NCBI RefSeq assembly: GCF_014649995.1
Contig: NZ_BMUC01000028.1
Span: 1-32,287, forward strand
Direction of reading: 5' to 3'
Length of the DNA stretch: 32,287 nt
Origin: Streptomyces griseoflavus
Lineage (GTDB): Bacteria; Actinomycetota; Actinomycetes; Streptomycetales; Streptomycetaceae
Under the pieces are notes generated by a model. That model worked only from the letters and a program-made list of their open reading frames with translations. It did not search any database and was not told the origin of the DNA. Below are positions 16,275-23,740 of the stretch, in pieces. Every line of letters starts with the position of its first letter. Position 1 is the stretch's first letter. A program made the translations under genes and the position numbers.

Positions 16275-16415
16275 GTGTCCGACGTGAACGCCCCAGGCCG
16301 TCAACTGCCCCTCGTCGACGGTGTGGATGACGTGGCGCGTGCGCACCCGACGGCTCGCCGGTGTCGTCGGCGCCCACGGCCGCCCCGGGCCGGCGTGCGC
16401 GAGCGCACTCCGTGA
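16275..16415 (+). CDS. Possible 46-residue leader peptide coupled to EamA
   Basis: GTG 16275 stands 6 nt after TACTGT, as for a leaderless message. The ORF encodes an acidic N-terminal half (VSDVNAPGRQLPLVDGVDDV) and a strongly Arg/Pro-rich second half (RRCRRRPRPPRAGVRERTP). Its TGA overlaps GTG 16412 of the transporter (GTGA). This layout suggests translational coupling or attenuation, for example stalling at the Arg/Pro run. It could also be noise in GC-rich DNA: the Arg/Pro run is what a wrong frame often looks like. Confidence 0.35.
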   Translation: MSDVNAPGRQLPLVDGVDDVARAHPTARRCRRRPRPPRAGVRERTP

Positions 16416-17257
16416 CCCCGGCCGTCACCGCGGCCGTGCTGCTCGCCGCGGTGACCCACGCCGGCTGGAACGCCATCGCGCACCGCATCACCGACAAGCT
16501 CGTCGGATTCACCCTGATCTCCGGCGGCGGGCTGCTGATCGGACTCGCGGCGCTGCCCTTCGTCCCGGTCCCGGCGGCCGGGGCCTGGCCGTACCTGCTC
16601 GGCTCGGCCGCGATTCACCTGGTGTACTACGCCCTGCTGATGAAGTCCTTCCGGCTGGGCGACTTCGGGCAGGCGTACGCCATCGCCCGGGGCAGCGCGC
16701 CCCTGGTCGTCACCGTGCTGGCCGCCGTGTTCGCCCACGAGGTGCCGGACGGCTGGGCCACCGCCGGGATCGCCCTGTCCTGCGCGGGCCTGAGCGGCGT
16801 CGCCCTGTGGGGACTGCGCGGACACCGCCCCGACTGGGCGGCGGTCGGGGCGGCGCTGGCCACCGGCCTGACCATCGCCGTCTACACCGTCGTCGACGGG
16901 CTCGGCGTACGCGCCTCCGGCTCGTCGGCCGGCTACGTCGCCTGGCTGATGGCCGTGCAGGGAACGGCGATCCCGGCCTACGCCCTCTGGCGCTGGCGGG
17001 GCGGGACGGCCGCGCGCCTCCGGCCGCACGCCGGACTCGGACTCCTCGGCGCCGCCCTGTCCGTCTTCGCGTACGGCCTCGTCCTGTGGGCCCAGACCCG
17101 CGCCGCCCTCGCCCCCATCGCGGCCCTGCGCGAATCGTCGATCATCGTCGGCGCCGTCATCGGGGCGGTGTTCTTCAAGGAGCGGTTCGGCGCGCCGCGG
17201 ATCGCGGCGGCCGGGCTGCTCGTCGTCGGGATCGGGCTGATGCTGCGCACGGGGTGA
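16412..17257 (+). CDS. EamA/DMT-family transporter
   Basis: 281 residues from GTG 16412 (VTPAVTAAVLLAAVTHAGWNAIAH). An in-frame GTG at 16361 would add 17 polar residues with no ribosome-binding site. About ten hydrophobic helices in two EamA repeats are visible (for example SAAIHLVYYALLMKSF and RESSIIVGAVIGAVFFKERFG, the latter the typical end of the second repeat). The family exports small metabolites such as amino acids; the substrate here is unknown. Start codon overlaps the stop of the possible leader ORF. Confidence 0.85.
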   Translation: MTPAVTAAVLLAAVTHAGWNAIAHRITDKLVGFTLISGGGLLIGLAALPFVPVPAAGAWPYLLGSAAIHLVYYALLMKSFRLGDFGQAYAIARGSAPLVVTVLAAVFAHEVPDGWATAGIALSCAGLSGVALWGLRGHRPDWAAVGAALATGLTIAVYTVVDGLGVRASGSSAGYVAWLMAVQGTAIPAYALWRWRGGTAARLRPHAGLGLLGAALSVFAYGLVLWAQTRAALAPIAALRESSIIVGAVIGAVFFKERFGAPRIAAAGLLVVGIGLMLRTG

Positions 17258-17348
17258 GGACGGGCGGCGGTGCGCCTACGGGCGCGGGGGTGCGGCCGTT
17301 CGGGGGGAGGAGCACCCTGGAGTGAGAGGAATTCCGGAGGTGATCGTC

Positions 17349-17624
17349 ATGACGCACACCGCAGTGGGATGGCATGTGGAGCTGGAGTTCATGGAGGACG
17401 ACCAGCGCACGCGCGCGGCCGCGATGGTCCGGCTGCCCGACGGGACCGAAGTACGCGCGCACGGGCACGCCAACCGGCACCACACCGACGCCAATCAGCC
17501 CCGCGTCGGGGAGGAGATCGCCGGTGCGCGGGCGCTGAACGAACTCGCCCTGCAGATGCTGACCAAGGCGCACGGCGAGATCGACGACGCGTCGGGGCGG
17601 ACGTCGCACGCCATCCACATCTGA
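17349..17624 (+). CDS. DUF1876 (dsRBD-like) protein
   Basis: 91 residues; GGAGG at 17335-17339 is about 9 nt before ATG 17349, which rules out the upstream in-frame ATG at 17322. The pattern WHVELEFMEDDQRTRAAAMVRLPDGTEVRAHGHANR...VGEEIAGARALNELALQML is characteristic of DUF1876, the family of Mycobacterium Rv2632c. These are small cytosolic alpha/beta proteins whose function is unknown. Single-gene unit, convergent with lysR. Confidence 0.85.
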   Translation: MTHTAVGWHVELEFMEDDQRTRAAAMVRLPDGTEVRAHGHANRHHTDANQPRVGEEIAGARALNELALQMLTKAHGEIDDASGRTSHAIHI

Positions 17625-17688
17625 GGACCCGGGAAGTACCGGAGCAGGTTCCGCCGAGAACCCGGGGAGTGCCGGAGCAGGTTCCGTC
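17623..17688. repeat. Tandem pair of imperfect 33-nt repeats
   Basis: Units at 17623-17655 and 17656-17688 share CCGGAGCAGGTTCCG and differ at only a few positions, mainly G/A changes. They begin at the DUF1876 stop codon and lie just before the terminator hairpin. Confidence 0.6.
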
Positions 17689-17699
17689 CGCCCGTCGGG

Positions 17700-17737
17700 G
17701 CCGGCAGGCGGCCCGGGGCGCGGGCCGCCCGGCCGGC
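17700..17737. terminator. Bidirectional terminator
   Basis: Inner stem GGCGGCCC/GGGCCGCC (17707-17714 with 17722-17729), extended after a small bulge by outer GCCGGC arms (17700-17705 with 17732-17737). It lies between the convergent DUF1876 and lysR genes. Confidence 0.7.
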
Positions 17738-17745
17738 CTCCGCCG

Positions 17746-18648
17746 TCATCCGGTGCGGAAGACCCTGCCGCAGCTCTCCTCGACCGTGTCGGCGAAGGTT
17801 CGCACGAGCGGCGGCAGCGCGTCCCAGCGGCGTACGGCCCAGCCCGTCCAGAGGGCGGGCAGGTCCGGGACGGGGATCAGCCGCAGACGGGGGTGGGCGG
17901 GGCCGTGCCAGCCGGGCAGGTCGGGGACGACGGCGTGACCCAGGCCGAGTTCGGCCAGCAGGATCGCGGTGTCCCAGTCGGCGACGCTGGTGTCCGAGGC
18001 CGGCTCGATGCCGGACGCCGCGAACCAGGCGTCCAGCCGGGAGCGGGACGTGGCGTCCTCGGGCAGTCCGATCAGCCGGATGTCGGCCAAGTCGGAGACG
18101 TCGATACGGGACTTCGCGGCCAACGGGTCGTCCGAGTTGGTGGCGAGGACCCAGGGCAGCTCGACCACGGGCCGTTGCTCGATTCCGCGGACCGGCTCGC
18201 CCAGGGTGATCCAGGCGATGTCGAGCCCGCCGGTGAGGAGGGCGTCGAAGCAGCTGCGGCTGGAGTGCGCGGTCTGGAACTCCAGGCTCACCTCGGGGTG
18301 TCGGCGGCGGAAGGCGACCACGGCCTCGGACATGAAGTGGCGGACCGTGGTCGCGCCGGTGGTGACGCGCACCGAGCCCGCCTCGCCGTGCACCAGGTCC
18401 CGCAGCCGGCGCAGGGCGTGGTCGATGTCGCCCAGACCGCCCGCTGCCGCGCCGTGCAGGAGCTGCCCCGCCGGAGTCGGTCTCACGCCCCGCGGATGAC
18501 GCTCCAGCAGGGCGATGCCGGTCTCGTGTTCGAGGCGCCTGATGTGCTGGCTCACCGCGGACTGCGTGCGGGACAGGTCACGGGCGACGGCACTCAGGCT
18601 GCCGGTGCGGCACACGGCGACGAAGACGCGGAGGTCGTCGAGAGTCAT
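17746..18648 (-). CDS. LysR-family transcriptional regulator
   Basis: 300 residues, the usual length. HTH at 1-60: MTLDDLRVFVAV...SLSAVARDLSRTQSAVSQHIRRLEHETGIALLER. The effector-binding domain follows from about residue 90 (VRVTTGATTVRHFMSEAVVAFRRRHPEVSLEF). It is divergent from a TauE/SafE permease gene, the expected target, and the 230-bp region between them carries a near-perfect 28-bp palindrome suitable as its binding site. The co-inducer is unknown; a sulfonate or organic anion is plausible from the permease family. Confidence 0.92.
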   Translation of the reverse strand: MTLDDLRVFVAVCRTGSLSAVARDLSRTQSAVSQHIRRLEHETGIALLERHPRGVRPTPAGQLLHGAAAGGLGDIDHALRRLRDLVHGEAGSVRVTTGATTVRHFMSEAVVAFRRRHPEVSLEFQTAHSSRSCFDALLTGGLDIAWITLGEPVRGIEQRPVVELPWVLATNSDDPLAAKSRIDVSDLADIRLIGLPEDATSRSRLDAWFAASGIEPASDTSVADWDTAILLAELGLGHAVVPDLPGWHGPAHPRLRLIPVPDLPALWTGWAVRRWDALPPLVRTFADTVEESCGRVFRTG

Positions 18649-18655
18649 GGACGGG

Positions 18656-18703
18656 CAAGCTACAGCTTGGAGGGAACCAAGTAAATCCTAGGATTGACTT
18701 GGT
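18656..18703. promoter_or_regulatory. LysR operator region: two inverted repeats
   Basis: CAAGCT-AC-AGCTTG is a perfect 14-bp dyad at 18656-18669. Next to it, 18676-18703 is a 28-bp palindrome with 13 of 14 arm pairs matching, centred on ATCCTAGGAT. A TTGACT (18694-18699) in its right arm could be the -35 of the permease gene. Confidence 0.6.
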
Positions 18704-18744
18704 AGTTGGAGAACGCCACGATCTTCGTGGGCCCAGGGCGGCAA

Positions 18745-18793
18745 CCCGTCGCGGGCCCGGCGCCGCTCCGGACGGCGCCGGGCCCGCGACGGG
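18745..18793. other. Very strong hairpin in the permease 5' leader
   Basis: Two perfectly complementary 21-nt arms (18745-18765 and 18773-18793) flank a 7-nt loop CTCCGGA. All gene ends are distant; it lies between two divergent starts, about 85 nt before the permease start. As RNA it would be extremely stable, as expected of an attenuator, a processing signal or a transcription block insulating the two promoters. A smaller hairpin CCACGA-TCT-TCGTGG sits at 18716-18730. Confidence 0.7.
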
Positions 18794-18878
18794 TGCCGAC
18801 CCTCACCACTCCGACCCCTCGCTCACCCCGCCGGGCCCCCGCGCGCCCTCGCGGTGAGCCACGCCCGGAAGGCGACCC

Positions 18879-19631
18879 GTGCACGCTCTCGAAACAGCGG
18901 CCATCGCGGCAGCGGCCGTCGCGGCGGGCGGCATCAACGCCGTCGTCGGTTCCGGAACCCTGATCACCTTCCCCACGCTGCTCGCCTTCGGGTACCCGCC
19001 CGTCCTGGCGAACGTCTCCAACACCATCGGTCTCGTCCCCGGCGTCCTCAGCGCGGCCTACGGCTACCGCGGCGAACTCGCGGGACAGCGGACGAGGATG
19101 GTCAGGCTCGGCGCCGTGGCGCTCTGCGGCGGGCTCGTCGGCGCGCTCGTCCTGCTGAAGCTGCCGGCCGACACGTTCCGCGCCGCGGTACCGGTGCTCA
19201 TCCTGCTCGCCTGTGTCCTCGTACTCGTCCAGCCCCGCCTCGGGACGTGGCTCCGGCGGCGCGGCAGCCACCCGCAGGGCGAGAACGTTCTGCCCGTCTC
19301 CGTCGGCGTGCTCGGGACGAGCATGTACGGCGGCTACTTCGGCGCGGCCCAGGGCGTGCTGCTCATGGGCCTGCTCGGCACGTTCCTGCCCGACGGCATC
19401 CAGCGGCTGAACGCCCTCAAGAACTACCTCGCCGCCCTGGTCAACGGCATCGCCGCCGCCGTCTTCGTCGCGGTGACGCAGGTCGACTGGGCGGTGGCGG
19501 GCGTGATCGCCGCCGGCTCCGTGGTCGGCGGCTTCACCGGGGCCCGGCTGGGGCGCCGTCTGCCGCCGGCCGTCCTGCGCGGCCTCATCGTCACCGTGGG
19601 CGTGGTCGCCTCCGTGGCCGTGCTCGTCTGA
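18879..19631 (+). CDS. TauE/SafE-family (sulfite exporter-like) permease
   Basis: 250 residues from GTG, with GGAAGG 6 nt upstream. Seven to eight hydrophobic helices in two halves with family motifs: GGINAVVGSGTLITFPTLLAFGYPPVLANVSNTIG at 17-51 and GGYFGAAQGVLLMGLLG...INRL-like QRLNALKNYLAALVNGIAA in the second half. The family moves sulfite, sulfoacetate or other organic anions. Divergently transcribed from lysR. Confidence 0.9.
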   Translation: MHALETAAIAAAAVAAGGINAVVGSGTLITFPTLLAFGYPPVLANVSNTIGLVPGVLSAAYGYRGELAGQRTRMVRLGAVALCGGLVGALVLLKLPADTFRAAVPVLILLACVLVLVQPRLGTWLRRRGSHPQGENVLPVSVGVLGTSMYGGYFGAAQGVLLMGLLGTFLPDGIQRLNALKNYLAALVNGIAAAVFVAVTQVDWAVAGVIAAGSVVGGFTGARLGRRLPPAVLRGLIVTVGVVASVAVLV

Positions 19632-19682
19632 GGGCCGGACAGGTCCCGGGGCTGTCGTCGACCGGGTGGGGCCGGACCCCCC

Positions 19683-20849
19683 CTAGGCCGCCAGGGCCTG
19701 CCGCACCGCCCGTATGAGCGACTGGGCGCGCGGGTCCGCCGTCACCGTCCTGCGGAAGCCGTTGGTGACGTAGCCGAAGGCGATGCCCGACTCCGGGTCG
19801 GCGAAGCCGAGGGAGCCGCCGCGGCCGGGGTGGCCGAAGGACCCCGGGGCGAGGAGGGGGGAGGCGCTGCCGTGCAGCATGTAGCCCAGACCGAAGCGGG
19901 TGCCGACGACGAGGACTCGGTCGGGGCCCGCCGACTCCTCGGCGCGGGCGCGTGCGACGCCGGCCGGGTCGAGGAGGCGGACGCCGTCGACGGGGCCGAT
20001 GAGTGAGGCGTAGAAGCGGGCCAGTCCGTCCGCCGTGGCGACGCCGTTCGCGGCGGGCAGGGCGGCGGCGCGGAACGCCGGGTCGTTCTGGTCCGGGAAG
20101 GGGCTGATCGCGGCGAAGGCGCGGCGGGTCAGCGAGGACGGGTCGGCGTAGGCGTCGCTGACCGCGCGCTTGGGGCGGGCGCGGAGCGTGCCGGACGGCT
20201 CGGGTCCCTCGATCCGGCCGACCGTGCCGACCCGGTGGGCCTGCGCCTCGGGCAGGCCCACCCACAGGTCCAGGCCCAGCGGGCCGGCGATCTCCGCCGC
20301 GATCCACTCGCCCGATCCCCGGCCGGTCACGCGCCGCACCAGCTCGTCGAGCAGCCAGCCGTAGGTCAGGGCGTGGTAGCCGTGGTCCGTGCCCGGCTCC
20401 CACGCGGGAGCCTGGGCGGCGACCGCCCCGGCGGCCCGCTCCGGGTCGGCCGCCTCGGCCGGGGTGAGCGGCTCGTCCAGCACCGGCAGCCCGGCGCGAT
20501 GGCTCAGTACGTGCCGGACCAGCAGCCGTTCCTTGCCGTGCGCCTTGAACTCCGGCCAGTACGCGGCGACCGGCGCGTCCAGGTCCAGCTCGCCCCGCCC
20601 GTGCAGCAGCAGGAGGACGGCGGCGGCGACGCCCTTGGTCGCCGAGCGCACCACCTGCGCGGTCTCCCGCCGCCAGGGCGCGGTGCCGTCGACGTCCTTC
20701 ACTCCGGCCCACAGGTCGACGACCCGGTGCCCGTCCCGGTACACGGCGACGGCCGCGCCCCGGTCCCCGAGCCGGTCGAAGTTCCGCGCGAACGCCTCCC
20801 GGACCGGCTCGAAGCCCTCGGCCACTGTGCCGTGCACGTCGACGTCCAC
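19683..20849 (-). CDS. Serine hydrolase, class C beta-lactamase/EstB-like
   Basis: 388 residues from GTG. The SxxK motif SATK is at 69-72 (nucleophile Ser69, Lys72); the Tyr motif is Y158-H-A in HGYHALTYG; and HPGRGG near 345 stands in for the KTG box. VLSHRAGLP and the HGYHALTYGWLLDELVRR stretch are typical of the EstB/beta-lactamase-like esterases. No signal peptide, so a cytosolic esterase or amidase is more likely than a resistance enzyme. It follows the cbiO gene by 118 bp on the same strand but is probably not part of metal uptake. Confidence 0.88.
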   Translation of the reverse strand: MDVDVHGTVAEGFEPVREAFARNFDRLGDRGAAVAVYRDGHRVVDLWAGVKDVDGTAPWRRETAQVVRSATKGVAAAVLLLLHGRGELDLDAPVAAYWPEFKAHGKERLLVRHVLSHRAGLPVLDEPLTPAEAADPERAAGAVAAQAPAWEPGTDHGYHALTYGWLLDELVRRVTGRGSGEWIAAEIAGPLGLDLWVGLPEAQAHRVGTVGRIEGPEPSGTLRARPKRAVSDAYADPSSLTRRAFAAISPFPDQNDPAFRAAALPAANGVATADGLARFYASLIGPVDGVRLLDPAGVARARAEESAGPDRVLVVGTRFGLGYMLHGSASPLLAPGSFGHPGRGGSLGFADPESGIAFGYVTNGFRRTVTADPRAQSLIRAVRQALAA

Positions 20850-20967
20850 GTCCCTGTCGGTCCTTCCGCTCGTGCGCGTACCCGCCCGCGCACACCTGCC
20901 TGTGCCATCGAATCCAACGGTGCCCGCCCGCCTGCGATTCCTGTGCGGGAGCGGCTGCGCGCAATCG

Positions 20968-21729
20968 TTACGAACGGCCGGGGGCGGCCGGTACCGAGCG
21001 CGGGTCGAAGCCGTACGGCAGCTCCAGGCGGTGGGCGCGCATCAGCGCGGCGTCGGCGAGCAGGTCCGCCGTGCCGCCGTCCGCCGCGATGACGCCGTCG
21101 CTGAGGATCAGCGAGCGCGGGCACAGTTCGAGGGCGTACGGCAGGTCGTGCGTGACCATGAGGACGGTGACGTCCAGGGAGCGCAGGATGTCGGCGAGTT
21201 CGCGGCGGGAGGCGGGGTCCAGGTTGGAGGACGGCTCGTCGAGGACCAGGATCTCCGGCTCCATGGCGAGTACGGTCGCCACGGCCACCCGGCGCCGCTG
21301 CCCGAAGGACAGGTGGTGCGGCGGGCGGTCCTTGAACTCGGCCATGCCGACCAGGCCCAGCGCCCGGTCCACCCGCTCCTCCAGTTCGGCCCCCTTGATC
21401 CCGGCCGCCGCCGGCCCGAACGCCACGTCCTCGCGCACCGTCGGCATGAAGAGCTGGTCGTCGGGGTCCTGGAAGACGATGCCGACCCGGCGCCGGATCT
21501 CCGCCATGTGCCGCTTGCCGACCTCCAGTCCTGCCACCGTCACCGTGCCGGTGCCGCCGGTGAGGATGCCGTTGAGGTGCAGCACGAGAGTGGTCTTGCC
21601 GGCACCGTTGGGGCCGAGCAGCGCGACGCGTTCACCGCGGGCGACCGTGAAGTCGACGCCGAAGAGGGCCTGGTGGCCGTCGGGGTAGGCGAAGGCGAGG
21701 CCGGCGACGGCCAGGGACGCGGTACTCAT
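20968..21729 (-). CDS. cbiO: ECF-type nickel/cobalt transporter ATPase CbiO
   Basis: 253 residues. ATG 21729 overlaps the cbiQ stop (ATGA) and is preferred over an ATG 9 nt upstream. Walker A GPNGAGKTT (39-47), Q-loop Q87, ABC signature LSFGQ (140-144), Walker B LVLDEP (161-166) and switch His194 in VTHD are all intact. It powers uptake with the CbiQ and CbiM subunits. Last gene of the cbiM-cbiQ-cbiO operon; stop codon is TAA. Confidence 0.93.
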   Translation of the reverse strand: MSTASLAVAGLAFAYPDGHQALFGVDFTVARGERVALLGPNGAGKTTLVLHLNGILTGGTGTVTVAGLEVGKRHMAEIRRRVGIVFQDPDDQLFMPTVREDVAFGPAAAGIKGAELEERVDRALGLVGMAEFKDRPPHHLSFGQRRRVAVATVLAMEPEILVLDEPSSNLDPASRRELADILRSLDVTVLMVTHDLPYALELCPRSLILSDGVIAADGGTADLLADAALMRAHRLELPYGFDPRSVPAAPGRS

Positions 21730-22487
21730 ACGGTCCATCCCAGCAGACACACGACGAAAGCGGCGGACGGGAGGGCGAGGGCACGGCACCACTGTGCCCG
21801 GGACGCGGTCACCTCGTCGATCACCGGCATGGAACCGGCGTAACCGCGGCTCACCATGGCCAGGTGGACGCGTTCGCCGCGTTCGTAGGAGCGGATGAAC
21901 AGCGCGCCCGCCGACTTCGCGAGGACGCCCCAGTGCCGCACCCCGCGCGCCTCGAAACCCCGGGACTCGCGGGCGATGCGCATGCGCCGCATCTCGTCGG
22001 TGACGACGTCGCCGTAGCGGACCATGAAGGAGGCGATCTGCACCAGCAGCGGCGGCAGCCGCAGCCGCTGGAGGCCGAGGAGCACCTCGCGCAGTTCGGT
22101 GGTGGCGGCGAGGAGGACCGAGGCGGCGACGCCCAGTGTGCCCTTGGCCAGCACGTTCCATGCGCCCCACAGGCCGTCGACGCTCAGTGACAGCCCGAGG
22201 ACGTCGACGCGCTCGCCCCGCGCCACGAACGGCAGGAGCGCGGCGAACGCGACGAACGGCACCTCGATCAGCAGCCGTCTGAGCAGGAAGCCGGGCGGCA
22301 CGCGGGCGGCGTAGGCGACCAGGGCGAGCAGTCCGGCGTACGCCGCGAACGCCCACATCGCCTCACGCGGCGTCGACACCACGACGACCACGAAGGCGAG
22401 GACGGCGGCGAGTTTGGTGTGCGGCGGCAGGGCGTGCACGGGGGAGTGCCCGTGCCGGTAGAGCCGGTGCGCGTGGCCGGCGCCCAT
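21726..22487 (-). CDS. cbiQ: ECF transporter T component CbiQ
   Basis: 253 residues with about six membrane helices. The coupling motifs that contact the ATPase are recognisable: RRMRIARESRGFEARG near 160-175 and the later AMVSRGYAG near 215. One nucleotide separates its ATG from the cbiM stop, and its stop overlaps cbiO, so the three are translated as a unit. The His-rich N-terminus (GHAHRLYRHGHSPVHALPPH) is usual for CbiQ and may contribute to metal handling. Confidence 0.92.
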   Translation of the reverse strand: MGAGHAHRLYRHGHSPVHALPPHTKLAAVLAFVVVVVSTPREAMWAFAAYAGLLALVAYAARVPPGFLLRRLLIEVPFVAFAALLPFVARGERVDVLGLSLSVDGLWGAWNVLAKGTLGVAASVLLAATTELREVLLGLQRLRLPPLLVQIASFMVRYGDVVTDEMRRMRIARESRGFEARGVRHWGVLAKSAGALFIRSYERGERVHLAMVSRGYAGSMPVIDEVTASRAQWCRALALPSAAFVVCLLGWTV

Positions 22488-22488
22488 G

Positions 22489-23550
22489 TCAGACGTTCGA
22501 GTCGTCGTGCGTGGTGGTGTCGGCGTCCCGGTCCGTGCGCCGTCCGCGGACCACCACCCAGAACACGGCGGTGCCCGCGACGACCGTCACGCCGACGCCG
22601 GTCACGCCCGCCAGGGCGCCGGAGAGGCGGGCGTTGTCGACGTCCTTGACGCCGTAGTCGGCCAGCGGCGAGTCGGCGATCGTGTGCTCCTCCGCCTTCT
22701 TGTCGATGCCGTGGTCGCCGGCCACCTTCTCCAGGCCGTCGGGGTCGGCGGAAGCGTAGAAGCTGACGAACCCCGCGAGGACCAGGGAGGTGACCAGACC
22801 GGTGACCCAGACCTTCCGCCGGGAGCGGGCGGGGGCCGGGGCGGGCTCGGGGGCGTCGGGGGCGTCGACCAGCTCGCCGTCCACCCGCAGTTTGAGTTTC
22901 GGGCGCAGCCCGCGTGCCCCGTGCACCAGGTCGGGGCGCACCGCGACGACCGCGCCGACGGTCAGGGCGGTGATCACGGCCTCGCCGAGACCGATGAGGA
23001 GGTGCACGCCCACCATGGCGGCGGCGACCTTGCCGATCGAGACGTCGGTGGTGCCGCCGATCGCGTACAGCAGGGTGAAGACGACCGCGGAGGCGGGGAC
23101 GGAGACCAGGGCCGCGACGAAGGACGCGACGGTCACCGAGCGGCGGGTGCGCGGCAGCACCGTCACCAGCCCGCGGAAGAGCGGATACGCGACGACCGCC
23201 GTGGTGATCGCCATGGTGGTGATGTTCACGCCGAGGGCGGTCAGTCCGCCGTCGGCGAAGAGGACGGCCTGCATCAGCAGGACGACGGAGACGCAGAGGA
23301 TCCCGGTGTACGGGCCGACGAGGATCGCGGCGAGGGCGCCGCCCAGCAGATGGCCGCTGGTGCCCCCCGCGACGGGGAAGTTCAGCATCTGGGCGGCGAA
23401 GACGAACGCCGCGACCAGCCCGGCCAGCGGCGCCGTCCGCTCGTCGAGTTCCCTCCGGGCCCCCCGCAGGCTGACGGCGATCGCGCCGGCGGCGAGCACT
23501 CCGGCCGCGGCGGACACGGGGACGTCGATGAATCCGTCAGGTGCGTGCAC
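22489..23550 (-). CDS. cbiM: Nickel/cobalt ECF substrate-binding subunit, CbiM-CbiN fusion
   Basis: 353 residues from GTG 23550. The start is fixed by function: CbiM/NikM proteins bind metal through the N-terminal amine, His2 and a later His; here M-H2-APDGFID begins the protein and His67 (GGTSGHLLGG) is at the expected place. Residues 1-210 form the CbiM membrane domain. After a Pro/Ala linker (about 230-245), residues about 246-335 form a two-helix CbiN/PDGLE-type domain with the motif DPDGLE near 270-275. Fusion of the N component is common in actinomycetes. A Nur-like box directly upstream points to nickel as the regulated, and probably transported, metal. Confidence 0.92.
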   Translation of the reverse strand: MHAPDGFIDVPVSAAAGVLAAGAIAVSLRGARRELDERTAPLAGLVAAFVFAAQMLNFPVAGGTSGHLLGGALAAILVGPYTGILCVSVVLLMQAVLFADGGLTALGVNITTMAITTAVVAYPLFRGLVTVLPRTRRSVTVASFVAALVSVPASAVVFTLLYAIGGTTDVSIGKVAAAMVGVHLLIGLGEAVITALTVGAVVAVRPDLVHGARGLRPKLKLRVDGELVDAPDAPEPAPAPARSRRKVWVTGLVTSLVLAGFVSFYASADPDGLEKVAGDHGIDKKAEEHTIADSPLADYGVKDVDNARLSGALAGVTGVGVTVVAGTAVFWVVVRGRRTDRDADTTTHDDSNV

Positions 23551-23570
23551 GCAGTCGATGGTGCGGCCAG

Positions 23571-23587
23571 TTGCAAACGATGCGCAA
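23571..23587. promoter_or_regulatory. Nur (nickel uptake regulator) box
   Basis: TTGCAA-ACGAT-GCGCAA matches the Streptomyces Nur consensus tTGCaa-N5-ttGCAA except two positions in the right half. It ends 21 nt before the cbiM start. Nur is a Fur-family repressor that uses nickel, so the operon should be shut off when nickel is plentiful. Confidence 0.65.
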
Positions 23588-23601
23588 GAGCGAGGCTCTT
23601 G
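23585..23601. promoter_or_regulatory. Inverted repeat beside the Nur box
   Basis: CAAGAGC-GAG-GCTCTTG, a perfect 7+3+7 repeat, shares its first CAA with the Nur box and is followed on the + strand by TTTTA. It may extend the operator or end rightward transcription before ssgE. Confidence 0.5.
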
Positions 23602-23740
23602 TTTTACCCGCCCCATACCTCGGCTGTGATATTCGCCGCTCGGAAGCGAGGGTTCCGAAACGGGTGCACGATGGAACAGGCAGTGGGTACACGAAAGACA
23701 AGCCTTCGGTGCACAGTCACTCAGCGTAAGGGGCCCACGG

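Noticed and set aside
23551-23740. Cobalamin riboswitch before the cbiM operon
   Set aside because: The leader is short, the cbiM start is 21 nt from the Nur box, and no B12-box-like conserved sequence is visible.
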